A DNA stretch of 64,000 bases from Streptomyces nodosus (GTDB lineage: Bacteria > Actinomycetota > Actinomycetes > Streptomycetales > Streptomycetaceae): contig NZ_CP023747.1 of NCBI RefSeq assembly GCF_008704995.1, positions 3,250,501 to 3,314,500 of the forward strand. The letters are read 5' to 3'. The notes under the pieces are model-generated. The model did no database searches. It worked only from the letters and a program-made list of their open reading frames with translations, and was not told the origin of the DNA. Below, in pieces: positions 26,849 to 34,414 of this stretch. Each line of letters opens with the position of its first letter. Positions within the stretch are counted from its first letter, which is position 1. Made by a program: the position numbers and the translations under genes.

Positions 26849-28012
26849 TCACAGCTGCGCCAGTGAGGTACGCACCGCCCGGACCAGGGCCTGTGCCCGG
26901 GGGTCCGCCGTGACGCTCGTACGGAAGCCGTTGGTGACATAGCCGAAGGCGATGCCCGACTCGGGATCGGCGAAGCCGAGGGCGCCGCCGCGGCCGGGAT
27001 GGCCGAAGGAGCCGGGCGCCAGCAGCGGGGACGCGCTGCCGTGGAGCATATAGCCGAGGCCGAACCGGGTGGGGGCCACCAGGACGCGGTCGGGGCCCGA
27101 GGATGCCTCCGCGCGGGCGCGTTCCCGTGTCTCGGGAGTGAACAGGCGTATGCCGTCCACCTCCCCGGTCAGTGCCGCGTAGAACCGGGCGAGGGCGTCG
27201 GCCGTCGCGATGCCGTTGGACGCGGGCAGCACCGCCGCGCGGTAGGCGGGGTCGTTCTCGTCGGGCGGCGGGGAGATCACCGCGAAGGCGCGGCGGGTCA
27301 GGCTGCCGGCGTCCGCATAGGCGTCGGCGACCGCGCGCTTGGGGCGGACCCGCAGGGCGCCGTCCGGTTCCGGGGCCGCGAGGGGGCCGACCCGACCGAC
27401 CCGGTGCGCCTCGCCGTCGGGCAGCCCCAGCCACAGGTCGAGGCTCAGCGGCCCGGCGATCTCGGTCGCGATCCAGGCGCCGATCGACCGGCCCGTGACC
27501 CTGCGCACCAGTTCGCCCGTCAGCCAGCTGTAGGTGTGGGCGTGGTACCCGTGGTCCGTGCCGGGCTCCCAGACCGGGGCCTGCGCGGCCAGCACGGCGG
27601 CGGCGATCTCGGGGTCGGCCGCCTCGGCGGGGGTGAGCGCCCGGTCGAGCACCGGAACCCCGGCCCGGTGCGCCAACGCGTGCCGCACCAGGGTGTGCTC
27701 CTTGCCGTGCGCCTTGAACTCGGGCCAGTAGTGGCCGACCGGGGCGTCCAGGTCCAGTTCCCCGCGCTGGGCGAGCATCAGCAGCACGGCCGCGGCGACC
27801 CCCTTGGTCGCCGAGCGGACGATCTGCGCGGTGCCCCGTTCCCAGGGTTCCGTCCCGTCGATGTCCCGGGTCCCGGCCCACAGGTCCACGACCTTGCGTC
27901 CGTCGCGGTAGACGGCGACCGCCGCCCCACGCTCCCCCGGCGTCCCGAAGTTCCGCACGAACGCTTCCCTGACCGGCTCGAAGCCCTCGGCGGCAACGCC
28001 GTTCACGTCCAC
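26849..28012 (-). CDS. EstB-like serine hydrolase (beta-lactamase / class C fold)
   Basis: A 387-residue cytoplasmic serine hydrolase. It has the SxxK nucleophile motif SATKG (in [16 protein letters not shown]), the Tyr motif of this family in [15 protein letters not shown], and [11 protein letters not shown] near the C-terminus in place of the KTG box. No signal peptide is visible, so esterase, transesterase or peptidase activity is more likely than antibiotic degradation. The frame opens at 28054, but GTG 28012 ([18 protein letters not shown]), with GAAGGGA upstream, fits the family start. It is a single gene, 150 nt upstream of cbiO on the same strand. Confidence 0.9.
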   Translation of the reverse strand: MDVNGVAAEGFEPVREAFVRNFGTPGERGAAVAVYRDGRKVVDLWAGTRDIDGTEPWERGTAQIVRSATKGVAAAVLLMLAQRGELDLDAPVGHYWPEFKAHGKEHTLVRHALAHRAGVPVLDRALTPAEAADPEIAAAVLAAQAPVWEPGTDHGYHAHTYSWLTGELVRRVTGRSIGAWIATEIAGPLSLDLWLGLPDGEAHRVGRVGPLAAPEPDGALRVRPKRAVADAYADAGSLTRRAFAVISPPPDENDPAYRAAVLPASNGIATADALARFYAALTGEVDGIRLFTPETRERARAEASSGPDRVLVAPTRFGLGYMLHGSASPLLAPGSFGHPGRGGALGFADPESGIAFGYVTNGFRTSVTADPRAQALVRAVRTSLAQL

Positions 28013-28162
28013 GCCCGTGTTCCCTTCACTCGCCTGTGCCGGTGAGTGCAACACGAGCGCCCGGCCCTCGATTCCGTGCTCCGTCCGGCACGGCGCAATC
28101 GTTACCTCGACGTCGCTCCTCCATGACGGGAGTAAGCGGGCGCTCCCGTCAGACGTGCACGG

Positions 28163-28921
28163 TCATGGGCGGCCCGCCGCCGACGCCACGGACCGGGGGT
28201 CGAAGCCGAAGGGGAGCTCCAGACGGTGCGTCCGCATCAGCGCGTCGTCGGCGAGCACTTCGCCGGTCTCCCCGTCCGCCGCGATGACGCCGTCGCTCAG
28301 GATCAGCGAGCGCGGGCACAGCTCCAGGGCATACGGCAGGTCGTGGGTGACCATGAGCACCGTGACGTCCAGCGAGCGCAGGATGTCGGCGAGCTCGCGC
28401 CGGGAGGCGGGGTCGAGGTTGGAGGACGGCTCGTCGAGCACCAGGATCTCCGGCTCCATGGCCAGTACGGTCGCCACCGCGACCCGGCGGCGCTGGCCGA
28501 AGGAGAGGTGGTGCGGCGGGCGGTCCTTGAAGTCCGCCATGCCGACCTGTTCCAGGGCCCGGTCGACGCGTGCCTCCAGTTCCGCGCCCTTCAGGCCGGC
28601 CGTGGCGGGCCCGAAGGCCACGTCCTCACGGACCGTCGGCATGAAGAGCTGGTCGTCGGGGTCCTGGAAGACGATGCCGACCTTGCGCCGGATCTCGGCC
28701 ATGTGCTTCTTCCCGACGGGCAGCCCCGCGACGGTCACGGTGCCGGTGCCGCCGCTGAGGATGCCGTTGAGGTGCAGCACCAGCGTGGTCTTCCCGGCGC
28801 CGTTCGGGCCGAGCAGCGCGACCCGCTCGCCGCGCCCGACGGTGAAGTCGACGCCGAACAGGGCCTGATGCCCGTCGGGGTAGGCGAAGGCCAGTCCGGC
28901 CACGTGCAGCGAAGGTGTCAC
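28163..28921 (-). CDS. cbiO: ECF-type metal transporter ATP-binding protein CbiO/NikO
   Basis: The ATPase of a CbiMQO/NikMQO importer. It is a single ABC domain of 252 residues with Walker [14 protein letters not shown]-loop [10 protein letters not shown] (ECF-type), signature [17 protein letters not shown], Walker [14 protein letters not shown] and the switch His in MVTHDLPYA. The GTG at 28921 overlaps the cbiQ stop (GTGA); an in-frame ATG at 28930 lies inside cbiQ and has no good ribosome site. It is the last gene of cbiM-cbiQ-cbiO. The metal is probably Ni2+, judged from the Nur-type box upstream of cbiM. Confidence 0.93.
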   Translation of the reverse strand: MTPSLHVAGLAFAYPDGHQALFGVDFTVGRGERVALLGPNGAGKTTLVLHLNGILSGGTGTVTVAGLPVGKKHMAEIRRKVGIVFQDPDDQLFMPTVREDVAFGPATAGLKGAELEARVDRALEQVGMADFKDRPPHHLSFGQRRRVAVATVLAMEPEILVLDEPSSNLDPASRRELADILRSLDVTVLMVTHDLPYALELCPRSLILSDGVIAADGETGEVLADDALMRTHRLELPFGFDPRSVASAAGRP

Positions 28922-29679
28922 AGGGTCCATCCCAGCAGGCAGACGGCGAGGGCGGCGAGGGGCAGGGCGAGAGCGTACGACCACTGGGCGCGGGTCGCGG
29001 TCACCTCGTCGATGACCGGCATGGCACCGGTGTACCCGCGGCTGACCATCGCCAGATGGACGCGTTCGCCGCGCTCGTAGGAGCGGATGAAGAGCGCGCC
29101 CGCGGACTTGGCGAGCACCCCCCAGTGGCGGATGCCGCGCGCCTCGAAGCCGCGCGATTCCCGGGCGATCCGCATCCGGCGCATCTCGTCGGTGATGACA
29201 TCGCCGTAACGGATCATAAAGGTGGCGATCTGCACCAGCAGGGGCGGCAGCCGCAGTCGTTCCAGGCCGAGGAGCAGTTCGCGCAGTTCGGTGGTGGCGG
29301 CGAGCAGGACGGAGGCGGCGACGCCGAGGGTGCCCTTGGCGAGCACGTTCCACGCGCCCCACAGCCCGCCGACGCTCAGCGAGAGACCGAGGACATGGAC
29401 GCGCTCCCCCTCCGCCACGAACGGCATCAGCACCGCGAAGGCGACGAAGGGGACCTCGATCAGCAGACGTTTCACAAGAAACCCGGCTGGTACGCGGGCC
29501 AGGTGTGCCACGGCTCCGAGGAGCAGGGCGTACAGGGCGAACGCCCACATCGCCTCGCGCGGGGTGGAGACCACGACCACGACGAAGGCGAAGACGGCGG
29601 CGAGCTTGGTGTGCGGCGGCAGGGCGTGCACCGGCGACCGCCCCTGCCGGTAGAGCCGGTGCGCGTGCCCCGCCCCCAT
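28918..29679 (-). CDS. cbiQ: ECF transporter transmembrane protein CbiQ/NikQ
   Basis: The T-component that couples the ATPase to the substrate-binding CbiM. The 253 residues have about five to six spans (KLAAVFAFVVVVVSTP, WAFALYALLLGAVAHLA, VPFVAFAVLMPFVAEG, and the C-terminal YALALPLAALAVCLLGW). The cytoplasmic coupling helices contain the A-R-G motifs RESRGFEARGIRHWG and MVSRGYTG. One nucleotide separates its ATG from the cbiM stop (TGACATG), and its stop overlaps cbiO, so all three are coupled. Confidence 0.93.
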   Translation of the reverse strand: MGAGHAHRLYRQGRSPVHALPPHTKLAAVFAFVVVVVSTPREAMWAFALYALLLGAVAHLARVPAGFLVKRLLIEVPFVAFAVLMPFVAEGERVHVLGLSLSVGGLWGAWNVLAKGTLGVAASVLLAATTELRELLLGLERLRLPPLLVQIATFMIRYGDVITDEMRRMRIARESRGFEARGIRHWGVLAKSAGALFIRSYERGERVHLAMVSRGYTGAMPVIDEVTATRAQWSYALALPLAALAVCLLGWTL

Positions 29680-29680
29680 G

Positions 29681-30721
29681 TCAGCCGGCCTGCACGGCGT
29701 CGCCGGTACGGCGCCTGCGGACGGCCCAGAAGACCGCGCTGCCGGCGACGACGGTGACCCCGACGCCGATCACACCCGCGAGACCGCCGGAGAGGCGGGC
29801 GTCGCCGATGTCCTTGACGCCGTAGTCGGCGAGCGGGGAGTCGGCGCTGGCGTGCCGCTCCTCCTTCTTGTCGATGCCCTGGTCGGCGGCGACCTTCTCC
29901 AGTCCGTCGGGGTTCGCGGAGGCGTAGAAGCTGACGAAGCCGGCGAGGACCAGCGAGGTGACCAGGCCGGTGACCCAGAGCCTGCGGTGGGAGGTGGCGG
30001 GAGCGGGCACCGGCTCCTCGGCGGGGGCGGGGGCGTCGACGAGTTCACCGCCGACCCGCAGCTTGAGCCGCTGCTGGAGGCCCCGGGCGCCGTACACCAG
30101 ATCGGGGCGTACGGCGATGACGGCGCCGACGGTGAGCGCGGTGATCACGGCCTCGCCGATGCCGATGAGGACATGGACGCCGATCATGGCGGTGGCGACC
30201 TTGCCGAGGGAGACGTCGGTGGTGCCGCCGACCGCGTAGAGCAGGGTGAAGACGACGGCGGCGGCGGGCACGGAGAGAAGGGCGGCGAGGAAGGACGCGA
30301 CGGTGACCGAACGCCGGGTGCGCGGGAGGACCTTGACCAGCCCGCGGAAGACGGCGTAGGCGACGACGGTGGTCACGATCGCCATGTCGGTGATGTTGAC
30401 GCCGAGGGCGGTGAGGCCGCCGTCGGCGAAGAGGATGCCCTGCATCAGGAGCACCACCGACACACAGAGGATGCCGGTGAAGGGTCCGACCAGGATGGCG
30501 GCCAGCGCTCCGCCCAGGAGATGCCCGCTGGTGCCGGCGGCGACCGGGAAGTTCAGCATCTGTACGGCGAAGATGAACGCGGCCACCAGACCGGCGAGCG
30601 GCGCGGTGCGTTCGTCGAGTTCACGTCGGGCGCCCCGGAGGCTGACGGCCAGGGCGGTTGCGGCTATGACACCGGTTGCGGCGGAGGTGGGGGCGTTGAT
30701 GAATCCGTCGGGCACATGCAC
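29681..30721 (-). CDS. cbiM: CbiM/NikM substrate component fused to a PDGLE (NikN/CbiN-like) domain
   Basis: Metal-capturing membrane subunit, 346 residues. The N-terminus MHVPDGFINAPTS is the CbiM/NikM signature; Met1-His2 with downstream His, as in SGHLLGGALAAILVG, would bind the ion. About seven spans make the CbiM core (1-215). A cytoplasmic linker leads to a last part (about 255-340) with two spans around ASANPDGLEKVAADQGI, the PDGLE domain that elsewhere is a separate NikN/CbiN partner. Start: GTG 30721 gives V/M-HVPDG; the longer frame to 30928 cannot be right. No Shine-Dalgarno is seen; a -10-like TATTCT ends 6 nt before the GTG, suggesting a leaderless mRNA. Confidence 0.92.
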   Translation of the reverse strand: MHVPDGFINAPTSAATGVIAATALAVSLRGARRELDERTAPLAGLVAAFIFAVQMLNFPVAAGTSGHLLGGALAAILVGPFTGILCVSVVLLMQGILFADGGLTALGVNITDMAIVTTVVAYAVFRGLVKVLPRTRRSVTVASFLAALLSVPAAAVVFTLLYAVGGTTDVSLGKVATAMIGVHVLIGIGEAVITALTVGAVIAVRPDLVYGARGLQQRLKLRVGGELVDAPAPAEEPVPAPATSHRRLWVTGLVTSLVLAGFVSFYASANPDGLEKVAADQGIDKKEERHASADSPLADYGVKDIGDARLSGGLAGVIGVGVTVVAGSAVFWAVRRRRTGDAVQAG

Positions 30722-30727
30722 CGTATG

Positions 30728-30758
30728 AGAATACCGTCTTATTGCAACCCTTTTGCAA
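30728..30758 (-). promoter_or_regulatory. Probable leaderless promoter of cbiMQO
   Basis: On the minus strand TTGCAA (30758-30753) and TATTCT (30733-30728) are spaced 19 nt, and the GTG starts 7 nt after the -10-like box. Transcription would begin at or next to the start codon. The -35-like box coincides with one arm of the Nur-type operator, a typical repressor layout. Inferred from spacing only. Confidence 0.5.
30742..30758. promoter_or_regulatory. Nur-type nickel-responsive operator
   Basis: TTGCAA-CCCTT-TTGCAA matches exactly the Nur box reported for Streptomyces coelicolor (tTGCaa-N5-ttGCAA), the operator of the Fur-family nickel sensor Nur. It lies 21-37 nt upstream of the cbiM start, over the predicted -35 region, so Ni-Nur should repress the operon. 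The match is direct observation; binding is inferred. Confidence 0.75.
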
Positions 30759-30887
30759 GAGCCAGGGCGGAGTGAATACCTTCCTCGCGCACCGGACGCC
30801 ACTTTCCTCCATATATGCGACATTGGAGGGGAAGGGGCGCTGACGAATCCACCTCCGGTGGGGTGACGTAGCGTGAGGAGTGTTCCG

Positions 30888-31229
30888 ATGTCCGTTGTCG
30901 AACAGTTCGCGCGAGCCCATCTGGTCACGGACTCCCCGGAGGCGCCCGACGCCGTCCCCGTCGTCCTGCGCTACGACCCCGAGGCGGACCCCCGTTCCGT
31001 CCGCGTCGGCCTGCCCGGCCCCCATGAATGGGCCTTCTCCCGAGACCTCCTGGAAGAGGGCCTGCACACCCCCGCGGGCCTCGGCGACGTCCGCATCTGG
31101 CCCTGCGGCCGGGTCCAGGCGGTGATGGAGTTCCACACCTCCAAGGGCGTCGAGGTCGTCCAGTTCGAGTCCAAGACCCTGCTCGGCTTCCTCCACCGCA
31201 CCTACGCCGCGGGCGCGACACTCCGCTGA
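30888..31229 (+). CDS. ssgE: SsgA-like sporulation/cell-division protein (SALP), SsgE-like
   Basis: A 113-residue SsgA-family protein. SALPs are specific to sporulating actinomycetes and control septum placement and spore-wall processes. Family features are clear: VPVVLRYDPEADPRSVRVGL, the hallmark EWAFSRDLLEEGLHTPAG-GDVRIWP, and the C-terminal FESKTLLGFLHRTYAAG. GAGGAG stands 8 nt before the ATG at 30888 (MSVVEQFARAH). Neighbouring paired PBPs and a cobalt-type transporter fit my recollection of the ssgE region of S. coelicolor, so SsgE is the best guess; the paralogue assignment is less certain than the family. Confidence 0.8.
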   Translation: MSVVEQFARAHLVTDSPEAPDAVPVVLRYDPEADPRSVRVGLPGPHEWAFSRDLLEEGLHTPAGLGDVRIWPCGRVQAVMEFHTSKGVEVVQFESKTLLGFLHRTYAAGATLR

Positions 31230-31244
31230 CACCGTGAATTGCGG

Positions 31245-31276
31245 CAGGGCGCCCCACCTGGTGGTGGGGCGCCCTG
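31245..31276. terminator. Perfect bidirectional terminator hairpin
   Basis: CAGGGCGCCCCACC-tggt-GGTGGGGCGCCCTG, a perfect 14-bp stem with a 4-nt loop, between the convergent ssgE-like (stop 31229) and MMPL (stop 31289) genes. Confidence 0.85.
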
Positions 31277-31288
31277 GCTGTTGGGGGG

Positions 31289-33508
31289 TCAGGCTCGGGC
31301 GAGTTGGCGATCCTCGTCCGGGTCCTTGGGGGCGTCGTCGGCCGGGGTGTGCAGGCCCTCGCCCTCCACGTCCACGTTCGGCAGGGCGCGGTCCAGCCAC
31401 TTCGGCAGCCACCAGGCCCTGCGGCCCAGCAGTGCCAGGACCGCCGGGACCAGCGCCATCCGGACCACGAACGCGTCGAAGAGGACCGCGATCGCCAGGC
31501 CGAAGCCGATCATCTTGATCATCGCCTCGCTGGAGCCGATGAAGCCGGAGAAGACGGCGATCATGATGACCGCGGCCGCGGTGACCACCCGTGCGCCGTG
31601 CCGGAAACCGGTCACGATCGCCTGGCCGGGGCTCTCCCCGTGGACATACGCCTCACGCATCCGGGTCACCAGGAAGACCTCGTAGTCCATGGCCAGGCCG
31701 AAGACCACGCCCACCATGAAGATCGGCATCATCGACATCACGGGCCCCGTCTCCTCGACGCCCAGCAGACCGGACAGCCAGCCCCACTGGAACACCGCGA
31801 CCACCGCGCCGAGCGCCGCCGTCACCGACAACAGGAAGCCGAGCGCCGCCTTCAGCGGGACCAGGATCGAGCGGAAGACCACGATCAGCAGGAGGAAGGC
31901 CAGGCCCACCACCAGCACCAGATACGGGACCAGCGCGTCGTTCAGCTTCTGCGAGACATCGATGTTCATCGCCGTCGAGCCCGTGACCAGCACCTTCGCA
32001 TCGGTGTCCGTGGTGATACGGCTGCCCGCGTCACGGATGCCGTGCACCAGGTCCTCGGTCGCGGTGGAGGAAGGCTTGGATCCGGGGACGACCGTGACCA
32101 TCGCGGTGTCGCCGGCCTCGTTGTAGGTCGCGGGCGTCACCGTGGTGACGTCCTTCATGGCCTTGATGTCGTCGACCACCGTGGTGACCGCCGTCTTCGG
32201 GTGGTCGCTCGCCTTGGCGTCGACCACGACCAGCAGCGGCCCGTTGAAGCCGGGGCCGAAGCCCTCCGAGAGCAGGTCATAGGCGCGGCGCTGGGTGGTG
32301 GAGGCCGGCTGCGAACCGTCGTCCGGCAGTCCGAGCGCCAGCTGGGACGCCGGCAGCGCGGCAGCACCGAGCCCGATGACGCCCAGCAGCAGCACGGCGA
32401 CCGGACGGCGCACCACGAAACTCGCCCAGCGGGTGCCCATGTTGGGCCTGCCCGGCTTCTTCGCCGTACGGCCGCCGCCCATGAGCCGGTTCTTCTCGCC
32501 GGTCGGCTTGACCGTGCGGCCCGCGTAGCCGAGCAGCGCCGGGATCAGCGTCAGCGCGATCAGCACCGCGATGGCGACCGTACCCGCCGCGGCCACACCC
32601 ATCTTGGTCAGCATCGGGATGTTCACGACCGCGAGACCCACCAGCGCGATCACCACCGTCAGTCCCGCGAAGACCACCGCCGAGCCCGCCGTGCCGACGG
32701 CCCGGCCCGCCGCCTCCTCGCGCTCGCGGCCCTCGGCCAGTTCGGCGCGGTAGCGGGAGACGATGAACAGCGCGTAGTCGATGCCGACCGCGAGGCCGAT
32801 CATCATCGCCAGGATCGAGGTGGTCGAGCCCAGCTCCAGCGCATTGGCCAGCGCGCCAATCGTGGAGACACCGATACCGACCCCGATCAGCGCGGTGATC
32901 AGGGGCAGTCCGGCCGCCACCAGCGAGCCGAAGGTGATGACCAGGACCACCGCGGCGATCACGATGCCGATGACTTCGGTCGCGCCCGTCTCGGGCACCG
33001 CCGTCAGGGCGTCACCGCCGATCTCGACGGTCAGTCCGCCGTCCCGCGCGCTCTGCGCGGCCTGCTGAAGGGCGTCCTTCGAGGCGTCCTCCAGCTCCAT
33101 GCCGGAGACCTTGTACTTCACCTGCGCATAGGCGACCGTGCCGTCCTCGCTGACGGCGTGCGCGGTGAACGGGTCGGCGACGGAGACGACCTCGGAGCCC
33201 TGGCTCAGCTCCTCGACGGTCTTCTCGACGGCCTTCTTGTGGGATGCGGACGTCACCTTCTCCCCGTCCGGCGCCCGGAAGACGACCCGGGCGGTGGCAC
33301 CGTTGGCGTTCATCCCGGGGAAGCGCTGTTCCAGCAGGTCGAAGGCCTTCTGGGCCTCGGTGCCCGGGATGGAGAAGGAGGAAGGGCCCGCTGCGGGGGC
33401 ACTGGCGGCGCCGACACCCGCGAGAGTCAGCAGCGCCACCCAGATCAGGGCGACGAAGTGCCGGCGCCGAAAGGCGAACCGGCCGAGTTTATAGAGGAAT
33501 GTGGCCAC
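31289..33508 (-). CDS. MMPL/RND family transporter
   Basis: A 739-residue exporter of the MmpL/HAE2 type. Two homologous halves each have one N-terminal span, a large extracytoplasmic loop (about 50-170 and 385-515) and a five-span bundle. Signs are the start FRRRHFVALIWVALLTLAGV, spans 4-5 with MMIGLAVGIDYALFIVSRYR in half one and MPIFMVGVVFGLAMDYEVFLVTRMREAY in half two, which carry the proton-relay Asp-Tyr pair. Substrate is unknown; lipids or hydrophobic drugs are usual. The GTG start has GGGAG 9 nt upstream. It follows the tetR gene by 108 nt on the same strand and probably forms an autoregulated unit with it. Confidence 0.93.
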   Translation of the reverse strand: MATFLYKLGRFAFRRRHFVALIWVALLTLAGVGAASAPAAGPSSFSIPGTEAQKAFDLLEQRFPGMNANGATARVVFRAPDGEKVTSASHKKAVEKTVEELSQGSEVVSVADPFTAHAVSEDGTVAYAQVKYKVSGMELEDASKDALQQAAQSARDGGLTVEIGGDALTAVPETGATEVIGIVIAAVVLVITFGSLVAAGLPLITALIGVGIGVSTIGALANALELGSTTSILAMMIGLAVGIDYALFIVSRYRAELAEGREREEAAGRAVGTAGSAVVFAGLTVVIALVGLAVVNIPMLTKMGVAAAGTVAIAVLIALTLIPALLGYAGRTVKPTGEKNRLMGGGRTAKKPGRPNMGTRWASFVVRRPVAVLLLGVIGLGAAALPASQLALGLPDDGSQPASTTQRRAYDLLSEGFGPGFNGPLLVVVDAKASDHPKTAVTTVVDDIKAMKDVTTVTPATYNEAGDTAMVTVVPGSKPSSTATEDLVHGIRDAGSRITTDTDAKVLVTGSTAMNIDVSQKLNDALVPYLVLVVGLAFLLLIVVFRSILVPLKAALGFLLSVTAALGAVVAVFQWGWLSGLLGVEETGPVMSMMPIFMVGVVFGLAMDYEVFLVTRMREAYVHGESPGQAIVTGFRHGARVVTAAAVIMIAVFSGFIGSSEAMIKMIGFGLAIAVLFDAFVVRMALVPAVLALLGRRAWWLPKWLDRALPNVDVEGEGLHTPADDAPKDPDEDRQLARA

Positions 33509-33616
33509 GAGGGCGTACTCCCGGTCAGGTCGTGGGGGTATTCAGGGCAGGGGTGATCAGCCCGACGACGTGAGCGGTGACGTCAGTTGGGGCGGTTCGG
33601 GGAAATCGAGGAAGGG

Positions 33617-34216
33617 TCAGACGGTGCGGACGCCGAGGGCGGGGAGGACCACGGCGTCGATGTACGAGGTGAGGAAGGCACGGGTCGGCGGCTGGTCGTC
33701 CAGCAGCGTGCGGGTGGCGAACCCGCCGACCATCATGTGCACCAGGAAGTCCAGCGCCGGGCAGTCGGGACGGATCTCGCCCCGGTCGACGGCGCGGCGC
33801 AGCACCTGCTGGAAGGCCGCGATCTCCGGCTCGATGAGCTGCTCCCGGAACGCCTGCCGCAGATCCGGGCTGTGATGGATCGCCATGGCCACGCCCCGCA
33901 TCAGGGCGGAGTTCTGCTCCATGGTGCAGTCGTCCTCCAGCGCCACCAGGGCGTGCAGGTCGCCTTGGAGCGAACCGGTGTCGATGTCGTCGGCATGGCC
34001 CGGCTTGCCGTGCCGGATGGCCTTCACGACCAGCTCGGCCTTGCCGCCCCACTGGCGGTAGAGCGTCGCCTTGCTGGACCGGGTGCGGGCGGCCACGGCG
34101 TCCATGGTGAGGGCGTCGTAACCGACCTCCCGGAGCAGGCCGAGCACCGCGCCGTACAGCTCGGCCTCGCGCTCGGGGGTGATCCGGCTGCGACGTCCCG
34201 TTGCGACCTCGGTCAT
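33617..34216 (-). CDS. TetR family transcriptional regulator
   Basis: A 199-residue repressor. The N-terminal TetR HTH (about 15-62) reads AVLGLLREVGYDALTMDAVA, then RTRSSKATLYRQWGGKAELV, with the usual recognition helix SKATLYRQW. The ligand domain resembles TetR_C members with LRQAFREQLIEPEIAAFQQVL and a hydrophobic MMVGGFATRTLL. ATG 34216 is preceded by GGAAGGTGG. Two identical 15-bp palindromes (34261-34275 and 34308-34322) lie in its promoter region, so it very likely controls itself and the downstream MMPL exporter. The inducer is unknown. Confidence 0.93.
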   Translation of the reverse strand: MTEVATGRRSRITPEREAELYGAVLGLLREVGYDALTMDAVAARTRSSKATLYRQWGGKAELVVKAIRHGKPGHADDIDTGSLQGDLHALVALEDDCTMEQNSALMRGVAMAIHHSPDLRQAFREQLIEPEIAAFQQVLRRAVDRGEIRPDCPALDFLVHMMVGGFATRTLLDDQPPTRAFLTSYIDAVVLPALGVRTV

Positions 34217-34260
34217 ATGGACCACCTTCCCACTCCGGCGTCCGGAGCGGCAGGCTCCGA

Positions 34261-34275
34261 ACGAAACGGTTTCGT
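34261..34275. promoter_or_regulatory. TetR-type operator, proximal copy
   Basis: ACGAAAC-G-GTTTCGT is a perfect 7-1-7 palindrome 45-59 nt upstream of the tetR start. An exact second copy lies 47 bp away (centre to centre). Confidence 0.75.
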
Positions 34276-34307
34276 ACAGGTCCACCATACCCCGCCCCCA
34301 TAGCGAA

Positions 34308-34322
34308 ACGAAACGGTTTCGT
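34308..34322. promoter_or_regulatory. TetR-type operator, distal copy
   Basis: A second exact ACGAAAC-G-GTTTCGT palindrome. Together the two sites fill the tetR/Tricorn divergent region, so the tricorn-like gene starting at 34415 could also be touched by the regulator. Confidence 0.75.
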
Positions 34323-34414
34323 ACGTGCTCTGAATCACGGTCGTCCGGGGAACCATCCGGCGTGCTCCCCGCCCACGAGTTGCCCCGGCCCGCCCCGCGG
34401 AAAAGCATGGGTAG

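Noticed and set aside
30722..30887. Cobalamin riboswitch upstream of cbiM
   Set aside because: The region is 166 nt shared by two divergent genes and lacks a recognisable B12 box. A Nur-type operator explains the site better.
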